Positions 45,139-54,296 of a DNA stretch of 64,000 bases are shown piece after piece (the first letter of the stretch is position 1; every line of letters starts with the position of its first letter). The DNA comes from Terribacillus halophilus (GTDB lineage: Bacteria > Bacillota > Bacilli > Bacillales > Amphibacillaceae). The notes under the pieces were generated by a model that did not search any database, was not told the DNA's origin, and saw nothing but the letters and a program-made list of their open reading frames with translations. Position numbers and translations under genes: made by a program. Where the stretch lies: positions 894,824 through 958,823 of the forward strand of contig NZ_LT727828.1 in assembly GCF_900162685.1 (NCBI RefSeq). Reading direction: 5' to 3'.

Positions 45139-45148
45139 CGTGCTATAA
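45139..45148 (+). promoter_or_regulatory. Extended -10 promoter for yvyF
   Basis: GTGCTATAAT contains the extended form TGnTATAAT; no good -35 is needed for this type. It lies 60 bases before the yvyF start. A small hairpin (AGGACAC / GTGTTCCT, about 45160-45178) follows in the leader. Confidence 0.5.
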
Positions 45149-45207
45149 TTATACGAAACAGGACACTTTCTGGTGTTCCTATTATACTAGGAGGAGGGCG
45201 TTAGCTT

Positions 45208-45615
45208 ATGTTAGAACTAGCAAATTGTGTCCGCTGTGGAAGCGTTTTTGCAAGAGATTATCGGGATATTTGTCCGAACTGTCATCGAGAGGAAGAACGT
45301 TCCTTCCAGATGGTGCATCAATACTTGCGAAAACGAGAGAATCGCCAAGCGACGATTCAGCAAATTACGGAAGTAACGACAGTTCCAGAATCGTTGATTA
45401 TTAAATTTGTTCGTGAAAAGAGACTGCAGCCGAGTCAATTCCCGATGCTGTCTTATTCTTGCCGCAACTGCAGCAACCAGATTACCGAAGGCGAAATGTG
45501 TGCAGATTGCAAAGACGACATGCGCAAAGAGCTGAATGTAGCGCTTGAATTAGACCAAAAACGGGAAACAGCCAAAGCGAATGAACAGCGCGTATATTAT
45601 AATGGAAACCGATAA
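45208..45615 (+). CDS. yvyF: Flagellar operon protein YvyF
   Basis: 135 residues of the TIGR03826 family found only before flgM in Bacilli. Zinc-binding pairs are seen at both ends (CVRCG, CPNC; CRNC, CADC). The middle section has helix-turn-helix character (ATIQQITEVTTVPESLIIKFVRE). AGGAGGAGG precedes the ATG. The function is not established. Confidence 0.88.
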   Translation: MLELANCVRCGSVFARDYRDICPNCHREEERSFQMVHQYLRKRENRQATIQQITEVTTVPESLIIKFVREKRLQPSQFPMLSYSCRNCSNQITEGEMCADCKDDMRKELNVALELDQKRETAKANEQRVYYNGNR

Positions 45616-45630
45616 GTGAAATAAATCAGT

Positions 45631-45666
45631 TAAATTGCTTAACATTTCCTCGATATGAACCGATAC
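45631..45666 (+). promoter_or_regulatory. SigD promoter(s) of flgM
   Basis: Two overlapping candidates: TAAA (45631-45634) with 14 bases to CTCGATAT (45649-45656), and TAAC (45640-45643) with 15 bases to ACCGATAC (45659-45666). The SigD consensus is TAAA-N15-GCCGATAT. flgM has a SigD promoter in B. subtilis as well. Confidence 0.7.
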
Positions 45667-45708
45667 TATCTGTAAGAGTGTTAAGAAGTTGGAAAGGGGT
45701 GCTGATCT

Positions 45709-45966
45709 TTGAAAATACAAGGTCCGAACCAATCCGGTTTCAATCCGTACACAAAACAGCTCAAACAGCAGGCCGATTTGCAAAAAGCAAGTCAGCGTCA
45801 GGATAAACTGGAGATTTCCTCGGAAGCAAAACGGCTTCAGGAAGGCGACAAAATTCAGGCAAGCCGCCAGAGCTATGTGGAACAGATAAAAGCCGCAGTA
45901 CAAAACGGCGATTACAAAGTCGATGCAGAGAAGACCGCCAAGAAAATGATGGATTTTTGGTCATAA
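45709..45966 (+). CDS. flgM: Anti-SigD factor FlgM
   Basis: 85 residues starting at TTG, with AAAGGGGTG upstream. It is mostly disordered in the N-terminal half, with conserved C-terminal helices (SYVEQIKAAVQNGDYKVDAEKTAKKMMDF). It binds SigD until the hook-basal body is complete and is then removed. Driven by its own SigD promoter, giving feedback. Confidence 0.92.
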   Translation: MKIQGPNQSGFNPYTKQLKQQADLQKASQRQDKLEISSEAKRLQEGDKIQASRQSYVEQIKAAVQNGDYKVDAEKTAKKMMDFWS

Positions 45967-45984
45967 GACCAAGGAGGAGCAACC

Positions 45985-46476
45985 ATGGCTTTACAAGTTT
46001 TACTAGAAACGATTAGCAAATTGCATACCTTGCACCGCAGTCTGCTGGAAATCAGCCGCTTGAAGACAAAGCATTTGAAAGCGAATGATATGGACAGCTT
46101 GCAAAAGCAGCTGCTGGCAGAAAAGAAGCATGTCCAGGCAACAGCGCAGATAGAACAGCTGCGCATCAAGCAAACTGAGATGTGGGCTGCTACTGCCGGT
46201 ATTCCGGTGCCTGCTACGGTGACAGAATTATTGCAAACGATAACCGATGAATCAGCTGCAAAACAATTGGAAGCTGAACTAATCGGACTGACCGAAGCCG
46301 TAACAGAGCTCAAGACGCAGGAAGCGCTCAATCAGCAGCTGCTCGAGCAGTCGATGCAATTTGTGCAAATTTCTCTGGATATGCTTGCTCCCTCCATCTC
46401 ATCATTGAATTACGGTACACCAAATCAACACGAGCAGCGACCGCAGAATCGCTCATTATTCGACTCCAAAGCATAA
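45985..46476 (+). CDS. flgN: Flagellar chaperone FlgN
   Basis: 163 residues, almost entirely helical coiled coil, at the position of yvyG/flgN between flgM and flgK. FlgN keeps FlgK and FlgL soluble and passes them to the export gate. AAGGAGGAG precedes the ATG. Sequence is poorly conserved in this family, so the call leans on context. Confidence 0.85.
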   Translation: MALQVLLETISKLHTLHRSLLEISRLKTKHLKANDMDSLQKQLLAEKKHVQATAQIEQLRIKQTEMWAATAGIPVPATVTELLQTITDESAAKQLEAELIGLTEAVTELKTQEALNQQLLEQSMQFVQISLDMLAPSISSLNYGTPNQHEQRPQNRSLFDSKA

Positions 46477-46516
46477 CACAGATACGGAAAAGCTATCGGT
46501 AAAAGGGGAAAAATAG

Positions 46517-48034
46517 ATGGGATCTACATTCCAAGGATTAGAAATTGCCCGTTCTGCGCTATTTGCGCAGCAAACGGCACTATATACGACAAGCAATAAC
46601 ATAGCCAATGCTAATACGGATGGTTACACAAGACAGCGTGTTAATTTTGAACAGATTTCACCTTACCCCGCTGCGGGACGTAATCGTCCGCAAGTCGTTG
46701 GCCAGCAAGGCACAGGTGTTGAAGCGAGTTCAATTGAAAGAATTAGAAATACATATTTGGATTCCCAGTACCGTTCCCAAACAGGTACAGCATCTTATTG
46801 GAGTACAAAGGCCGACGCACTAAGCCGCATGGAAGGTGTTATCAACGAACCTTCTGATACAGGACTTTCAGCTGTCATGGATGATTTCTGGAGTTCCCTT
46901 CAGGATCTTTCCGCTACGCCAGAAGAATCTGGAGCTCGCTCTGTCGCTTTGCAGAAGGGACAAGCTGTTGCAGAATCGTTCAATTATATCTCCAACAGTC
47001 TTAGTAACGTTCGAACTGATTTGAAGGATCAGATGGATAATGTGTCTGTAAAGAGTATCAATTCTTACATGAACCAGATTAATGAACTGAACAAGCAAAT
47101 TGCCGATATGGAACCGCACGGCATGGTATCGAATGATTTATATGATAAACGCGATGTGTTGATTGATGAGCTGTCTTCCATGATCAACATTAAGGTGGAT
47201 TATGAGAAATCAGGGGGCTTAGCACCTCAAGCGGCGCAGGGAATTGCTAGGATTACATTGGTTGATGAGCAAGGTGCCGCACAAGCAGTTTTGGTTGATC
47301 CAGAAACGAAAACTTTCCAGGAACTCTCCGTGCAATATGGGGAAGACGAAAACGGTATGCAAGCAGTAGAGAGCGTAACATTTGGCGATACAAAAATTGC
47401 TGTAGAAGACTTTACATCCAAGGGTGAGCTTAAAGGGCTGATCGATTCTTATGGCTACTTGGAAGATAGTTCTGTTAAAGGAACGTATCCAGAGATGATG
47501 CAAAATCTTGATAAAATGGCATTTAGTTTCGCTAGTGCGCTGAATGAAGTGCAGCAAGCAGGCTATACAAAAGCTGGCGAGCTATCTGGTATTGATTTCT
47601 TCGATGCTGGTAACGAGGTCTACGGAGCAGCAGCGAATATCAGTCTTTCTGATGCTATCGATGGCAACCCTGATCTTATCGCAGCGAGCGCGGACGGAAC
47701 TTCTGGGAACGGTGAAAATGCGAAGAAACTCTCAGAAGCAATGCGCACGCCGATGGATGGGTTAGGTAATACTTCTGTCAGCAGTTTCTATGAAGGTATG
47801 ATTGGAACACTAGGTGTTAAAGCACAGGAAGCAAACAGACAAGCAGCCAACTCTATTTCTTTAGTAGACCAAGCTGACATGCAGCGTCAATCTGTCTCCA
47901 GTGTGTCCTTGGATGAAGAAATGACAAACATGATCAAGTTCCAGCACGCATACAACGCTGCAGCCCGCAGCATGACTGCTGTCGACGAGATGCTTGATAC
48001 CATCATCAACAACATGGGATTAGTAGGGAGGTAA
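46517..48034 (+). CDS. flgK: Flagellar hook-associated protein 1, FlgK
   Basis: 505 residues. The N-terminal GLEIARSALFAQQTALYTTS followed by NNIANANTDGYTRQR is the rod/hook family signature, and the C-terminal helix ends NMIKFQHAYNAAARSMTAVDEMLDTII. It forms the hook-filament junction with FlgL. GGGGAAAAATAG precedes the ATG; flgL follows after 7 bases. Confidence 0.95.
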   Translation: MGSTFQGLEIARSALFAQQTALYTTSNNIANANTDGYTRQRVNFEQISPYPAAGRNRPQVVGQQGTGVEASSIERIRNTYLDSQYRSQTGTASYWSTKADALSRMEGVINEPSDTGLSAVMDDFWSSLQDLSATPEESGARSVALQKGQAVAESFNYISNSLSNVRTDLKDQMDNVSVKSINSYMNQINELNKQIADMEPHGMVSNDLYDKRDVLIDELSSMINIKVDYEKSGGLAPQAAQGIARITLVDEQGAAQAVLVDPETKTFQELSVQYGEDENGMQAVESVTFGDTKIAVEDFTSKGELKGLIDSYGYLEDSSVKGTYPEMMQNLDKMAFSFASALNEVQQAGYTKAGELSGIDFFDAGNEVYGAAANISLSDAIDGNPDLIAASADGTSGNGENAKKLSEAMRTPMDGLGNTSVSSFYEGMIGTLGVKAQEANRQAANSISLVDQADMQRQSVSSVSLDEEMTNMIKFQHAYNAAARSMTAVDEMLDTIINNMGLVGR

Positions 48035-48041
48035 GTAATAC

Positions 48042-48926
48042 ATGCGCATAACACAAAGTATGATGTCTAACAGAATGCTTAGTAATTTAAGCAACAGCTA
48101 TAGTGACTTGAATAAGTACTCTGAACAGTTGTCTTCAGGTAAGAAGATTACAAAACCTTCCGACGATCCGGTTGTTGCCACAAAAGGTATGAGCTATCGT
48201 ACCGAGGTTCGTGACGTGGAGCAGTATAAGCGAAATCTATCCGAAGCCCAGACTTGGATTGATAACTCGGATTCTGCCTTGGGAAATGCAACAAGTGCGC
48301 TTCAGCGTATTCGGGAATTAGCCGTTCAAGCAAGCAACGGTACGTATGAAGAAGGACAACGAGGAAATATTGCGCAAGAGGTTGATCAGCTGAAAGAACA
48401 GCTAGCTTCTATTGCGAATACGCAAGTAAATGAGAAATATATCTTTAATGGATCTGCTACGGATACAGCACCTGTGACTATTAATGATGATGGCAGTGCT
48501 GTAGTGGATTTTAATACCAATGCAATTAGCCTTACTTTATCCAAAGGCGTGGAAGTAAAAATGAACGCTGACGGAGAAGCGGCGTTTGGGGAGAAGCTGT
48601 TCAATGACTTGGAAAACTTCTCGGCTGCGCTACGATCGGACGGTTCGGATGAAGATTTAGATCAGTACATAGGTACTCTTGATGAGAATATCAATAACCT
48701 TGTGAATGAACGTGCTGATTTGGGGGCTCGTATGAATCGAATGGATTTAGTGGAATCACGCTTGGCTGATCAAGAGCTTTCTGCAACGAAATTAATGTCT
48801 GATAACGAAGATGTTGAGATGGAAGAAGTCATCATGAATCTTACATCTCAAGAAGCAGTACATCGAGCTGCCATGTCAGCAGGTGCACGTATCATTCAGC
48901 CAACTTTAATGGATTTCTTACGATAA
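48042..48926 (+). CDS. flgL: Flagellar hook-associated protein 3, FlgL
   Basis: 294 residues with flagellin-like helices at both ends (MRITQSMMSNRMLSNLS; LSSGKKITKPSDDP) and the C-terminal pattern EAVHRAAMSAGARIIQPTLMDFL. It joins FlgK to the filament. GGGAGGTAAG precedes the ATG. Confidence 0.95.
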   Translation: MRITQSMMSNRMLSNLSNSYSDLNKYSEQLSSGKKITKPSDDPVVATKGMSYRTEVRDVEQYKRNLSEAQTWIDNSDSALGNATSALQRIRELAVQASNGTYEEGQRGNIAQEVDQLKEQLASIANTQVNEKYIFNGSATDTAPVTINDDGSAVVDFNTNAISLTLSKGVEVKMNADGEAAFGEKLFNDLENFSAALRSDGSDEDLDQYIGTLDENINNLVNERADLGARMNRMDLVESRLADQELSATKLMSDNEDVEMEEVIMNLTSQEAVHRAAMSAGARIIQPTLMDFLR

Positions 48927-48932
48927 ATAGAT

Positions 48933-48961
48933 AAAGCTCTGCCAGCTGGCGGAGCTTTTTG
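48933..48961 (+). terminator. Hairpin terminator between flgL and yviE
   Basis: AAAGCTCTGCC pairs with GGCGGAGCTTT (one G-T) around AGCT, followed by Ts. Internal to the operon, so it may only reduce downstream transcription. Confidence 0.75.
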
Positions 48962-48981
48962 TATAGAGGGGAACGATATAT

Positions 48982-49575
48982 ATGCAAATACCACAGGTGC
49001 GGTTACAATCCCAGCAAGCTAAAATATGTCTTCGAACAAATAATGCAAAAGTGGAAATGCAGCAGCCAAAAGCAGAACAATCTATTCACCAGTCGCAAGC
49101 TAAGATCACAATGCATACGACACCATCAAAACTGACGATAGATCAGACGCAAGCATGGAAAGATATGGACTTAAAATCTGTTTTTAAGCGAACAGAGGAT
49201 TTCGCTAATTTGGGTGGAAAATCACTTTTAGAGGGTATTGCTCGACGTGTCCAGGAAGGTAAAGAAATGATGGAGATAGAAAAAGGGGGAGACCCCATTG
49301 TATCGCAAGCGAAACGAATGGATGAACGAAAGATGAAAGAATTCGGGCTTGGATGGATACCATCCCACTTTTCAGTCAAGATTGATTATCAGCCATCTGA
49401 AGTGGATATTAATGTGGAAATTCATCGTCCTGAAATACAGAATAAACCGCATCAACCACAATACAACTATCAGAGCGGTCAAGTTGATACAGGTATCGCA
49501 CAATATCAATCGCTCCAGGTGGATTTTGAAGACTTGGAATTCTTTGGAGTCAATGGATTCGAGATGAATATATAA
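48982..49575 (+). CDS. yviE: Flagellar-locus protein YviE (DUF6470)
   Basis: 197 residues beginning with short repeats of the form xQxxQAKI (QQAKICL, QPKAEQS, QSQAKITM), followed by a helical part containing GIARRVQEGKEMMEI. It is regularly found between flgL and fliW in Bacilli. The function is unknown. GAGGGGAACG precedes the ATG. Confidence 0.85.
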   Translation: MQIPQVRLQSQQAKICLRTNNAKVEMQQPKAEQSIHQSQAKITMHTTPSKLTIDQTQAWKDMDLKSVFKRTEDFANLGGKSLLEGIARRVQEGKEMMEIEKGGDPIVSQAKRMDERKMKEFGLGWIPSHFSVKIDYQPSEVDINVEIHRPEIQNKPHQPQYNYQSGQVDTGIAQYQSLQVDFEDLEFFGVNGFEMNI

Positions 49576-49586
49576 GGAGTTTTATA

Positions 49587-50024
49587 ATGAATATTGAAAC
49601 AAAATATTTTGGCAATATGAAAGTAGACGAAGAGAAAATTATCCAATTTGAAAAAGGGTTACCGGGATTTCGGGAAGAGAAAGCATTTGTATTGATTGAT
49701 TTTCCAGATAATCCAGTGTTTCAAATTCTCCAAAGTACGAATACATCACATGTAGCTTTTGTTGTGGCTAATCCCTATCATTTTTATCAAGACTTTGCTT
49801 TTGAGATAGACAACCAATCCAAGGATAACTTATCTATTACAAAGAAGGAACAAGTGATGGTGTTATCAATATTGACACTACGAGATCCGTTTGTGGGTAG
49901 CACGATAAATTTACAAGCGCCGCTTATTATCAATGTCGATTCACTAAGAGGCCAACAACTTATCTTGACTGAGGGAGACGCTTTCCGTGCGCCTTTGCAA
50001 TCCGAGAAAGCGAGGGTGAAATAA
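49587..50024 (+). CDS. fliW: Flagellar assembly factor FliW
   Basis: 145 residues with the family start [29 protein letters not shown]. FliW binds either flagellin or CsrA. When flagellin is secreted, FliW is freed and inactivates CsrA, allowing more flagellin translation. The stop overlaps the csrA start by one base. Confidence 0.95.
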   Translation: MNIETKYFGNMKVDEEKIIQFEKGLPGFREEKAFVLIDFPDNPVFQILQSTNTSHVAFVVANPYHFYQDFAFEIDNQSKDNLSITKKEQVMVLSILTLRDPFVGSTINLQAPLIINVDSLRGQQLILTEGDAFRAPLQSEKARVK

Positions 50025-50242
50025 TGTTAGTTCTTACAAGAAAGGTTGGCGAGTCAGTTAAAATTGGTGATGAAATTGAATTAAAGATTCTTAGTATAGA
50101 TGGTGAACAAATCAAATTGGGAATTGATGCTCCAAGGGAGATTGCCATCCATAGAAAAGAAATCTATCTAGCAATTGAGCAGGAAAACAGTGCCGCAGCT
50201 GAGACTTCTATTGACTTGCTAAATTTATTAAAAAATAAATGA
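50024..50242 (+). CDS. csrA: Carbon storage / flagellin translation regulator CsrA
   Basis: 72 residues, [23 protein letters not shown] onward, full length. CsrA dimers bind GGA-containing hairpins and block ribosome binding. The target in this locus is the hag leader (50331-50344 and the ribosome site). Overlaps fliW, which encodes its antagonist. Confidence 0.96.
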   Translation: MLVLTRKVGESVKIGDEIELKILSIDGEQIKLGIDAPREIAIHRKEIYLAIEQENSAAAETSIDLLNLLKNK

Positions 50243-50253
50243 GTAAAAAAGCT

Positions 50254-50279
50254 TAACATTTTATAAAACCCTCCGATAT
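50254..50279 (+). promoter_or_regulatory. SigD promoter of hag
   Basis: TAAC (50254-50257), 14 bases, then TCCGATAT (50272-50279), seven of eight matches to the SigD -10 consensus GCCGATAT. The predicted leader is about 90 bases long. Confidence 0.8.
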
Positions 50280-50330
50280 AAGTAATACAGCAAGGGAAGC
50301 ACGGGCGGCCGACCGATGCAAACCATGAAA

Positions 50331-50344
50331 CCACAAGGATGTGG
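50331..50344 (+). promoter_or_regulatory. CsrA-binding hairpin in hag leader
   Basis: CCACAAGGATGTGG folds into a perfect 5-bp stem (CCACA/TGTGG) with AGGA in the loop. CCACAAGGATGT matches 10 of 12 positions of the CsrA SELEX consensus RUACARGGAUGU. The second site would be the AAGGAGG ribosome site about 20 bases downstream, as in B. subtilis hag. Confidence 0.8.
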
Positions 50345-50374
50345 GCTGTACTATACTCAAGGAGGAATTTTAAA

Positions 50375-51196
50375 ATGAGAATTAACCATAACATTTCTGC
50401 ACTTAACACGTACAACAAACTAAGCTCTAACAACTCTGCTACACAGGGCGCACTAGAAAAGCTTTCTTCTGGCCTTCGCATCAATCGCGCTGGTGACGAT
50501 GCTGCAGGTTTGGCAATTTCTGAAAAAATGCGTGGTCAAATCCGTGGCCTAGACATGGCTGCGAAAAACGCACAAGATGGCGTTTCTTTAATCCAAACTG
50601 CTGAAGGTGCATTGAACGAAACTCACTCTATCCTACAGCGTATGCGTGAACTTGCTGTTCAGTCTTCTAACGACACAAACACAGCATCAGAAGACCGCGT
50701 TGCTCTACAAGATGAGTTCAACGAATTGTCAAAAGAAATCGATCGTATTTCTACAGATACAGAGTTCAACAACAAAAAACTTCTTAATGGTTCTACAACA
50801 GAAGTTACATTCCAAATTGGCGCTAACAGTGGTCAGCTTCTAACAGTTGCACTAGAATCAATGAATTCTGCAGCTCTTGGAGTAGAAAGCTTAGATATTA
50901 GCTCTGCTTCTGCATCTGAAATCTCTGATGTCATTTCTACAATTGATGATGCAATCAACGATGTTTCTAGCTTCCGTTCTAACCTTGGTGCAAACCAAAA
51001 CCGTCTAGAGCATACAATTAACAACTTGAACACATCTTCTGAGAACTTGACTGCTGCAGAATCTCGTGTGAGAGACGTTGACATGGCGAAAGAAATGATG
51101 GAGTTCACTAAGAACAACATCCTTTCTCAAGCTGCTCAGTCTATGCTTGCACAAGCTAACCAACAGCCACAAGGCGTTCTTCAGTTGCTACAGTAA
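50375..51196 (+). CDS. hag: Flagellin Hag
   Basis: 273 residues: D0/D1 helices only, with a short central variable region. N-terminal MRINHNISALNTYNKL and C-terminal QSMLAQANQQPQGVLQLLQ are typical. Codon use is strongly biased (for example CGT, CTA/CTT, GGT), as expected for a highly expressed gene. GGAGGAATTTTAAA precedes the ATG. Under SigD and CsrA/FliW control; FliS is its chaperone. Confidence 0.97.
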   Translation: MRINHNISALNTYNKLSSNNSATQGALEKLSSGLRINRAGDDAAGLAISEKMRGQIRGLDMAAKNAQDGVSLIQTAEGALNETHSILQRMRELAVQSSNDTNTASEDRVALQDEFNELSKEIDRISTDTEFNNKKLLNGSTTEVTFQIGANSGQLLTVALESMNSAALGVESLDISSASASEISDVISTIDDAINDVSSFRSNLGANQNRLEHTINNLNTSSENLTAAESRVRDVDMAKEMMEFTKNNILSQAAQSMLAQANQQPQGVLQLLQ

Positions 51197-51202
51197 TCTT
51201 AC

Positions 51203-51229
51203 TATAAAGGAGCATTTTGCTCCTTTATA
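51203..51229 (+). terminator. First hag terminator
   Basis: TATAAAGGAGCA pairs with TGCTCCTTTATA around TTT. There is no T-run directly after it, so it may stabilise the mRNA rather than terminate. Confidence 0.7.
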
Positions 51230-51266
51230 AAAATATCGTATCAATTTATTTGATACGATATTTTTA
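51229..51266 (+). terminator. Second hag terminator
   Basis: AAATATCGTATCAA pairs with TTGATACGATATTT around a 5-base loop, ending in a T-run. It starts where the first hairpin ends. Confidence 0.85.
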
Positions 51267-51286
51267 TTTCATATAGGGGGATTAAC

Positions 51287-53152
51287 ATGAAGCCTTTCAT
51301 TTCGCTTTGCATGATTACAAAGGATGAAGAAACAGTTTTAAATAGATGTCTAGACTCTGTTAAAGGGTTAGTAGATGAAATTATTATTGCAGATACAGGT
51401 TCTTCTGACCGTACAAAAGAAATTGCAGCAGCATATACGGAACATGTATACGACTTTGAATGGGTGAACGACTTTTCTGCTGCTCGTAACTTCGCACAAT
51501 CCAAAGCTTCAGGAAAATGGATTATTTATCTGGATGCTGATGAATATGTAGATGAAGAGAATTTAAAGGATGTCCTAACGAAACTTAAAAATATAGATGA
51601 TGATAAAGCAAATGCCTTCCTGGTAACGCAAGTGAACTTCTTAGGTGAATTTGGAGAAGGTGTTACAAACACTTCTACAATACGTATCTATAAAAATCTC
51701 CCTACTATTAGCTTCTACCGTAAAGTCCATGAACAGCTGAAAATGGAAAATGGTAAATTGAAAGTAAATTCGCTGAACCTATCTATTTACCACTCTGGTT
51801 ATTTAGCTAGAACGATGAAAGAGAAAGATAAAAATTCACGTAATATGCCTTTGATTAATACAGAATTAAAAGGGCAAGCATCCGGATTCGATTATTTTAA
51901 CTTAGGAAATGAAATGCTTTCACAGCAAAAAATAGCGAAAGCTGCTGAATTGTATAAAAAAGCATTCCAAACGAAAGACTCTATTCACTATCTATGGGTG
52001 CCACTTGCAGTAGAAAGGCTGATCCATTGTTTAGGATTTCTTAAAAGGTATAAAGAGGCTTTAAAGATTGTGGATGAAGCAATTCAGTTGTGGTCAGGTG
52101 CAATTGACTTTCGTGTACAGAAAGCTTTGATTTTTTATTCACAAGGCAGATACGAGGAAACAAAACAAGAATTGGCATACCTAGACTGGGGAAAACAGTG
52201 GAAGGTAGTTAACAACGTAAACTACCTAGAATACGTGCCTTATCACACCTTAGGAAAGATATATGAGGAAGAAAAAGACTTAGCTAATGCTGTACAAAAC
52301 TACAGTAAAGCACTTAACTTCAATAAAAATGATGTTGATACAATAAAACGTCTATTTGGATTATTGGTAAACCATCACACAGAGGAAGAGGTCGCTGACT
52401 TTATTGAAAAAAATAATTTAATGATTAGCTCGACTTCACAAAGAGTTTATATTAAAGCGCTTTTGGATATGGGAGCTGCTTCACTGGTTGAATTGCTCAT
52501 GCAACGAAAGAAAATAATGAAGACTAGTGGTTTAGAATTAAAGCTGCTGTTAAACAAAGGTGACTTTGAGTCAATTAAATCTCTCATAGAGGATTATTCC
52601 ACTCTACATATATTTGGAGATAGTTATTTCGATTTGTACGACCTTGTCATTATTTCATTGGAATTGGACGACAAAACGTTTTTGGATAGAGTGAAAGCTT
52701 CCCTGGGTCGGAAGGATTATCGGATATTAGAAGCTCTTATGACATTATCCAAATTGGATGAATATGCCGCAGTTGTCGAACTTTTGCTGTCTAGGTTGAT
52801 TAAATTACAATTATTTGATTCCTTCGAAAGGATCATTAGCGCCATTGAATCGTACAAGTGTAATCATATCATTGCACGTGTCTTGTATGAGCATGGGCAT
52901 AAAGAGTTAAGTGCTGAATTTTATGCAAGTTCAGATGCAAGCAAATTTAATGAACAAGACTATGTCAATGTAATGGAGCTTGCTGTTGATAGTAACAATG
53001 TGGAGCAGGCCTTGATATTCGGATTCAAAGCGATTAAAAATGAGGTTGCTAATTTCAAAGTGTACCAAATGACTTTGGAATGTTTGCAGCTTAACGGAGA
53101 TAAAAAAGATATCGCTTCTTTCCGTAAAATAATGAACAAACAATATCCGTAA
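51287..53152 (+). CDS. Glycosyltransferase family 2 with TPR-like C-terminal region (probable flagellin glycosyltransferase)
   Basis: 621 residues. The N-terminal GT-A domain (about 1-200) has SLCMITKDEE, IIADTGSSDRT and the metal-binding YLDADEY. The rest is helical with tetratricopeptide-like repeats (for example YFNLGNEMLSQQKIAKAAELYKKA, YHTLGKIYEEEKDLANAVQNYSKAL). Similar GT-TPR enzymes modify proteins, such as SunS. Its place directly after hag suggests flagellin as acceptor, which is an inference. AT-richer than the flagellar genes. Confidence 0.82.
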   Translation: MKPFISLCMITKDEETVLNRCLDSVKGLVDEIIIADTGSSDRTKEIAAAYTEHVYDFEWVNDFSAARNFAQSKASGKWIIYLDADEYVDEENLKDVLTKLKNIDDDKANAFLVTQVNFLGEFGEGVTNTSTIRIYKNLPTISFYRKVHEQLKMENGKLKVNSLNLSIYHSGYLARTMKEKDKNSRNMPLINTELKGQASGFDYFNLGNEMLSQQKIAKAAELYKKAFQTKDSIHYLWVPLAVERLIHCLGFLKRYKEALKIVDEAIQLWSGAIDFRVQKALIFYSQGRYEETKQELAYLDWGKQWKVVNNVNYLEYVPYHTLGKIYEEEKDLANAVQNYSKALNFNKNDVDTIKRLFGLLVNHHTEEEVADFIEKNNLMISSTSQRVYIKALLDMGAASLVELLMQRKKIMKTSGLELKLLLNKGDFESIKSLIEDYSTLHIFGDSYFDLYDLVIISLELDDKTFLDRVKASLGRKDYRILEALMTLSKLDEYAAVVELLLSRLIKLQLFDSFERIISAIESYKCNHIIARVLYEHGHKELSAEFYASSDASKFNEQDYVNVMELAVDSNNVEQALIFGFKAIKNEVANFKVYQMTLECLQLNGDKKDIASFRKIMNKQYP

Positions 53153-53200
53153 AACTCTCTTATGCAAGGAGACAAACAAAAAGCAGAGGCGAAATAAATA

Positions 53201-54241
53201 ATGGATTATAAAGTAACAGTAATTGTACCGATGTACAATGTGGAGACTTATATAAACGAAACAATCGATTCGGTAACCTCTCAAACAATATTTGATGAGA
53301 TAGAATTATTGATTGTAGATGACTGCTCAACAGACATGTCTTTGCAGCTAGCTGAGCAACAGAGAAAAGTATATCCATCACATATTAAGCTGATTCGACA
53401 GCCAGTCAACAGTGGTGTTTCGGCTTGCAGGAATACTGGCTTGAGTAATGCAAATGGAGAATATATCTTCTTTCTTGATTCAGATGATGTGCTTCCGCAT
53501 GATGCGCTGGAAAATCTGTATCAAGCTGCAGTAAGGGTGGGAGCTGATTTAGTCACCGCGCCCTTTAACAAACTGACAGAGGGAGAACTCGAAGAAGCTG
53601 GCCTAACAAGAGTTTTTCCTGAGCTAAGCATGGAAGGGCACATAGACATTCTCAAGGATCCTTCTATTCTGTACAGTATCTTTTGCTGGGGGAAGCTATA
53701 TAAAAAGTCTATGGCAGAAAATATTTCTTTCCCGGAGGATATTAGCTTTGGTGAAGATCAAACTTTTACAATAACAGCTATGTTATGGGCGAAAAGGATA
53801 TATAACATCTCAGAAATCACTTATCATTATAGGAATCGCAGAGATTCAATAACGAAAACAGCGTCCACTTCTAAAGCGCTGAAAAGCTCCATTCGTGTTT
53901 GGGGAATAGTGGAGGATCGTATTAATTCCTTTTCTTTGACACAAAAAGAGATGCTGAAGCTTTTCTACTTTGAATCTTGTTTGTTGCGTGATATTTGGGG
54001 TCCTTTCCGTCAAGCTCTGACACTAACTAATATACCGGAAAGACATCTGACTTTAAACTTGCTAAATGACTGGATTACAGAGCTACCGAATGAATATATT
54101 CGCAAAACGATAAACAGTTTCAACTCGCTTTTGGAGGAAGTTAAACAATTCTTTCCGAGTATGGATACAACATCTCAGCAGATGTTAATATTCATTTTTA
54201 AGACAGTGAAAAGTAAAACTAGTGAACAAGTAATAAACTAA
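53201..54241 (+). CDS. Glycosyltransferase family 2
   Basis: 346 residues. GT-A fold with VTVIVPMYNVETYI, IVDDCSTD and FFLDSDD, and the acceptor-side motif SFGEDQTFT. There is no membrane helix. It follows the GT-TPR gene and could extend the glycan begun by it, or act in cell-wall polymer synthesis. The ribosome site is weak (AGAGGCG). The terminator after it ends the pair. Confidence 0.82.
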   Translation: MDYKVTVIVPMYNVETYINETIDSVTSQTIFDEIELLIVDDCSTDMSLQLAEQQRKVYPSHIKLIRQPVNSGVSACRNTGLSNANGEYIFFLDSDDVLPHDALENLYQAAVRVGADLVTAPFNKLTEGELEEAGLTRVFPELSMEGHIDILKDPSILYSIFCWGKLYKKSMAENISFPEDISFGEDQTFTITAMLWAKRIYNISEITYHYRNRRDSITKTASTSKALKSSIRVWGIVEDRINSFSLTQKEMLKLFYFESCLLRDIWGPFRQALTLTNIPERHLTLNLLNDWITELPNEYIRKTINSFNSLLEEVKQFFPSMDTTSQQMLIFIFKTVKSKTSEQVIN

Positions 54242-54269
54242 TTAAATTATACGCATATTCTTTTATTTT

Positions 54270-54296
54270 GGCTGTCGCTACGGGCGACAGCTTTTA
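54270..54296 (+). terminator. Terminator after the glycosyltransferase pair
   Basis: GCTGTCGC pairs with GCGACAGC around TACGG, followed by TTTTATT. Confidence 0.88.

Noticed and set aside
50024-50375. A second flagellin or phase-variation switch near hag
   Set aside because: Only one flagellin gene is present, and there are no invertible repeats flanking its promoter.
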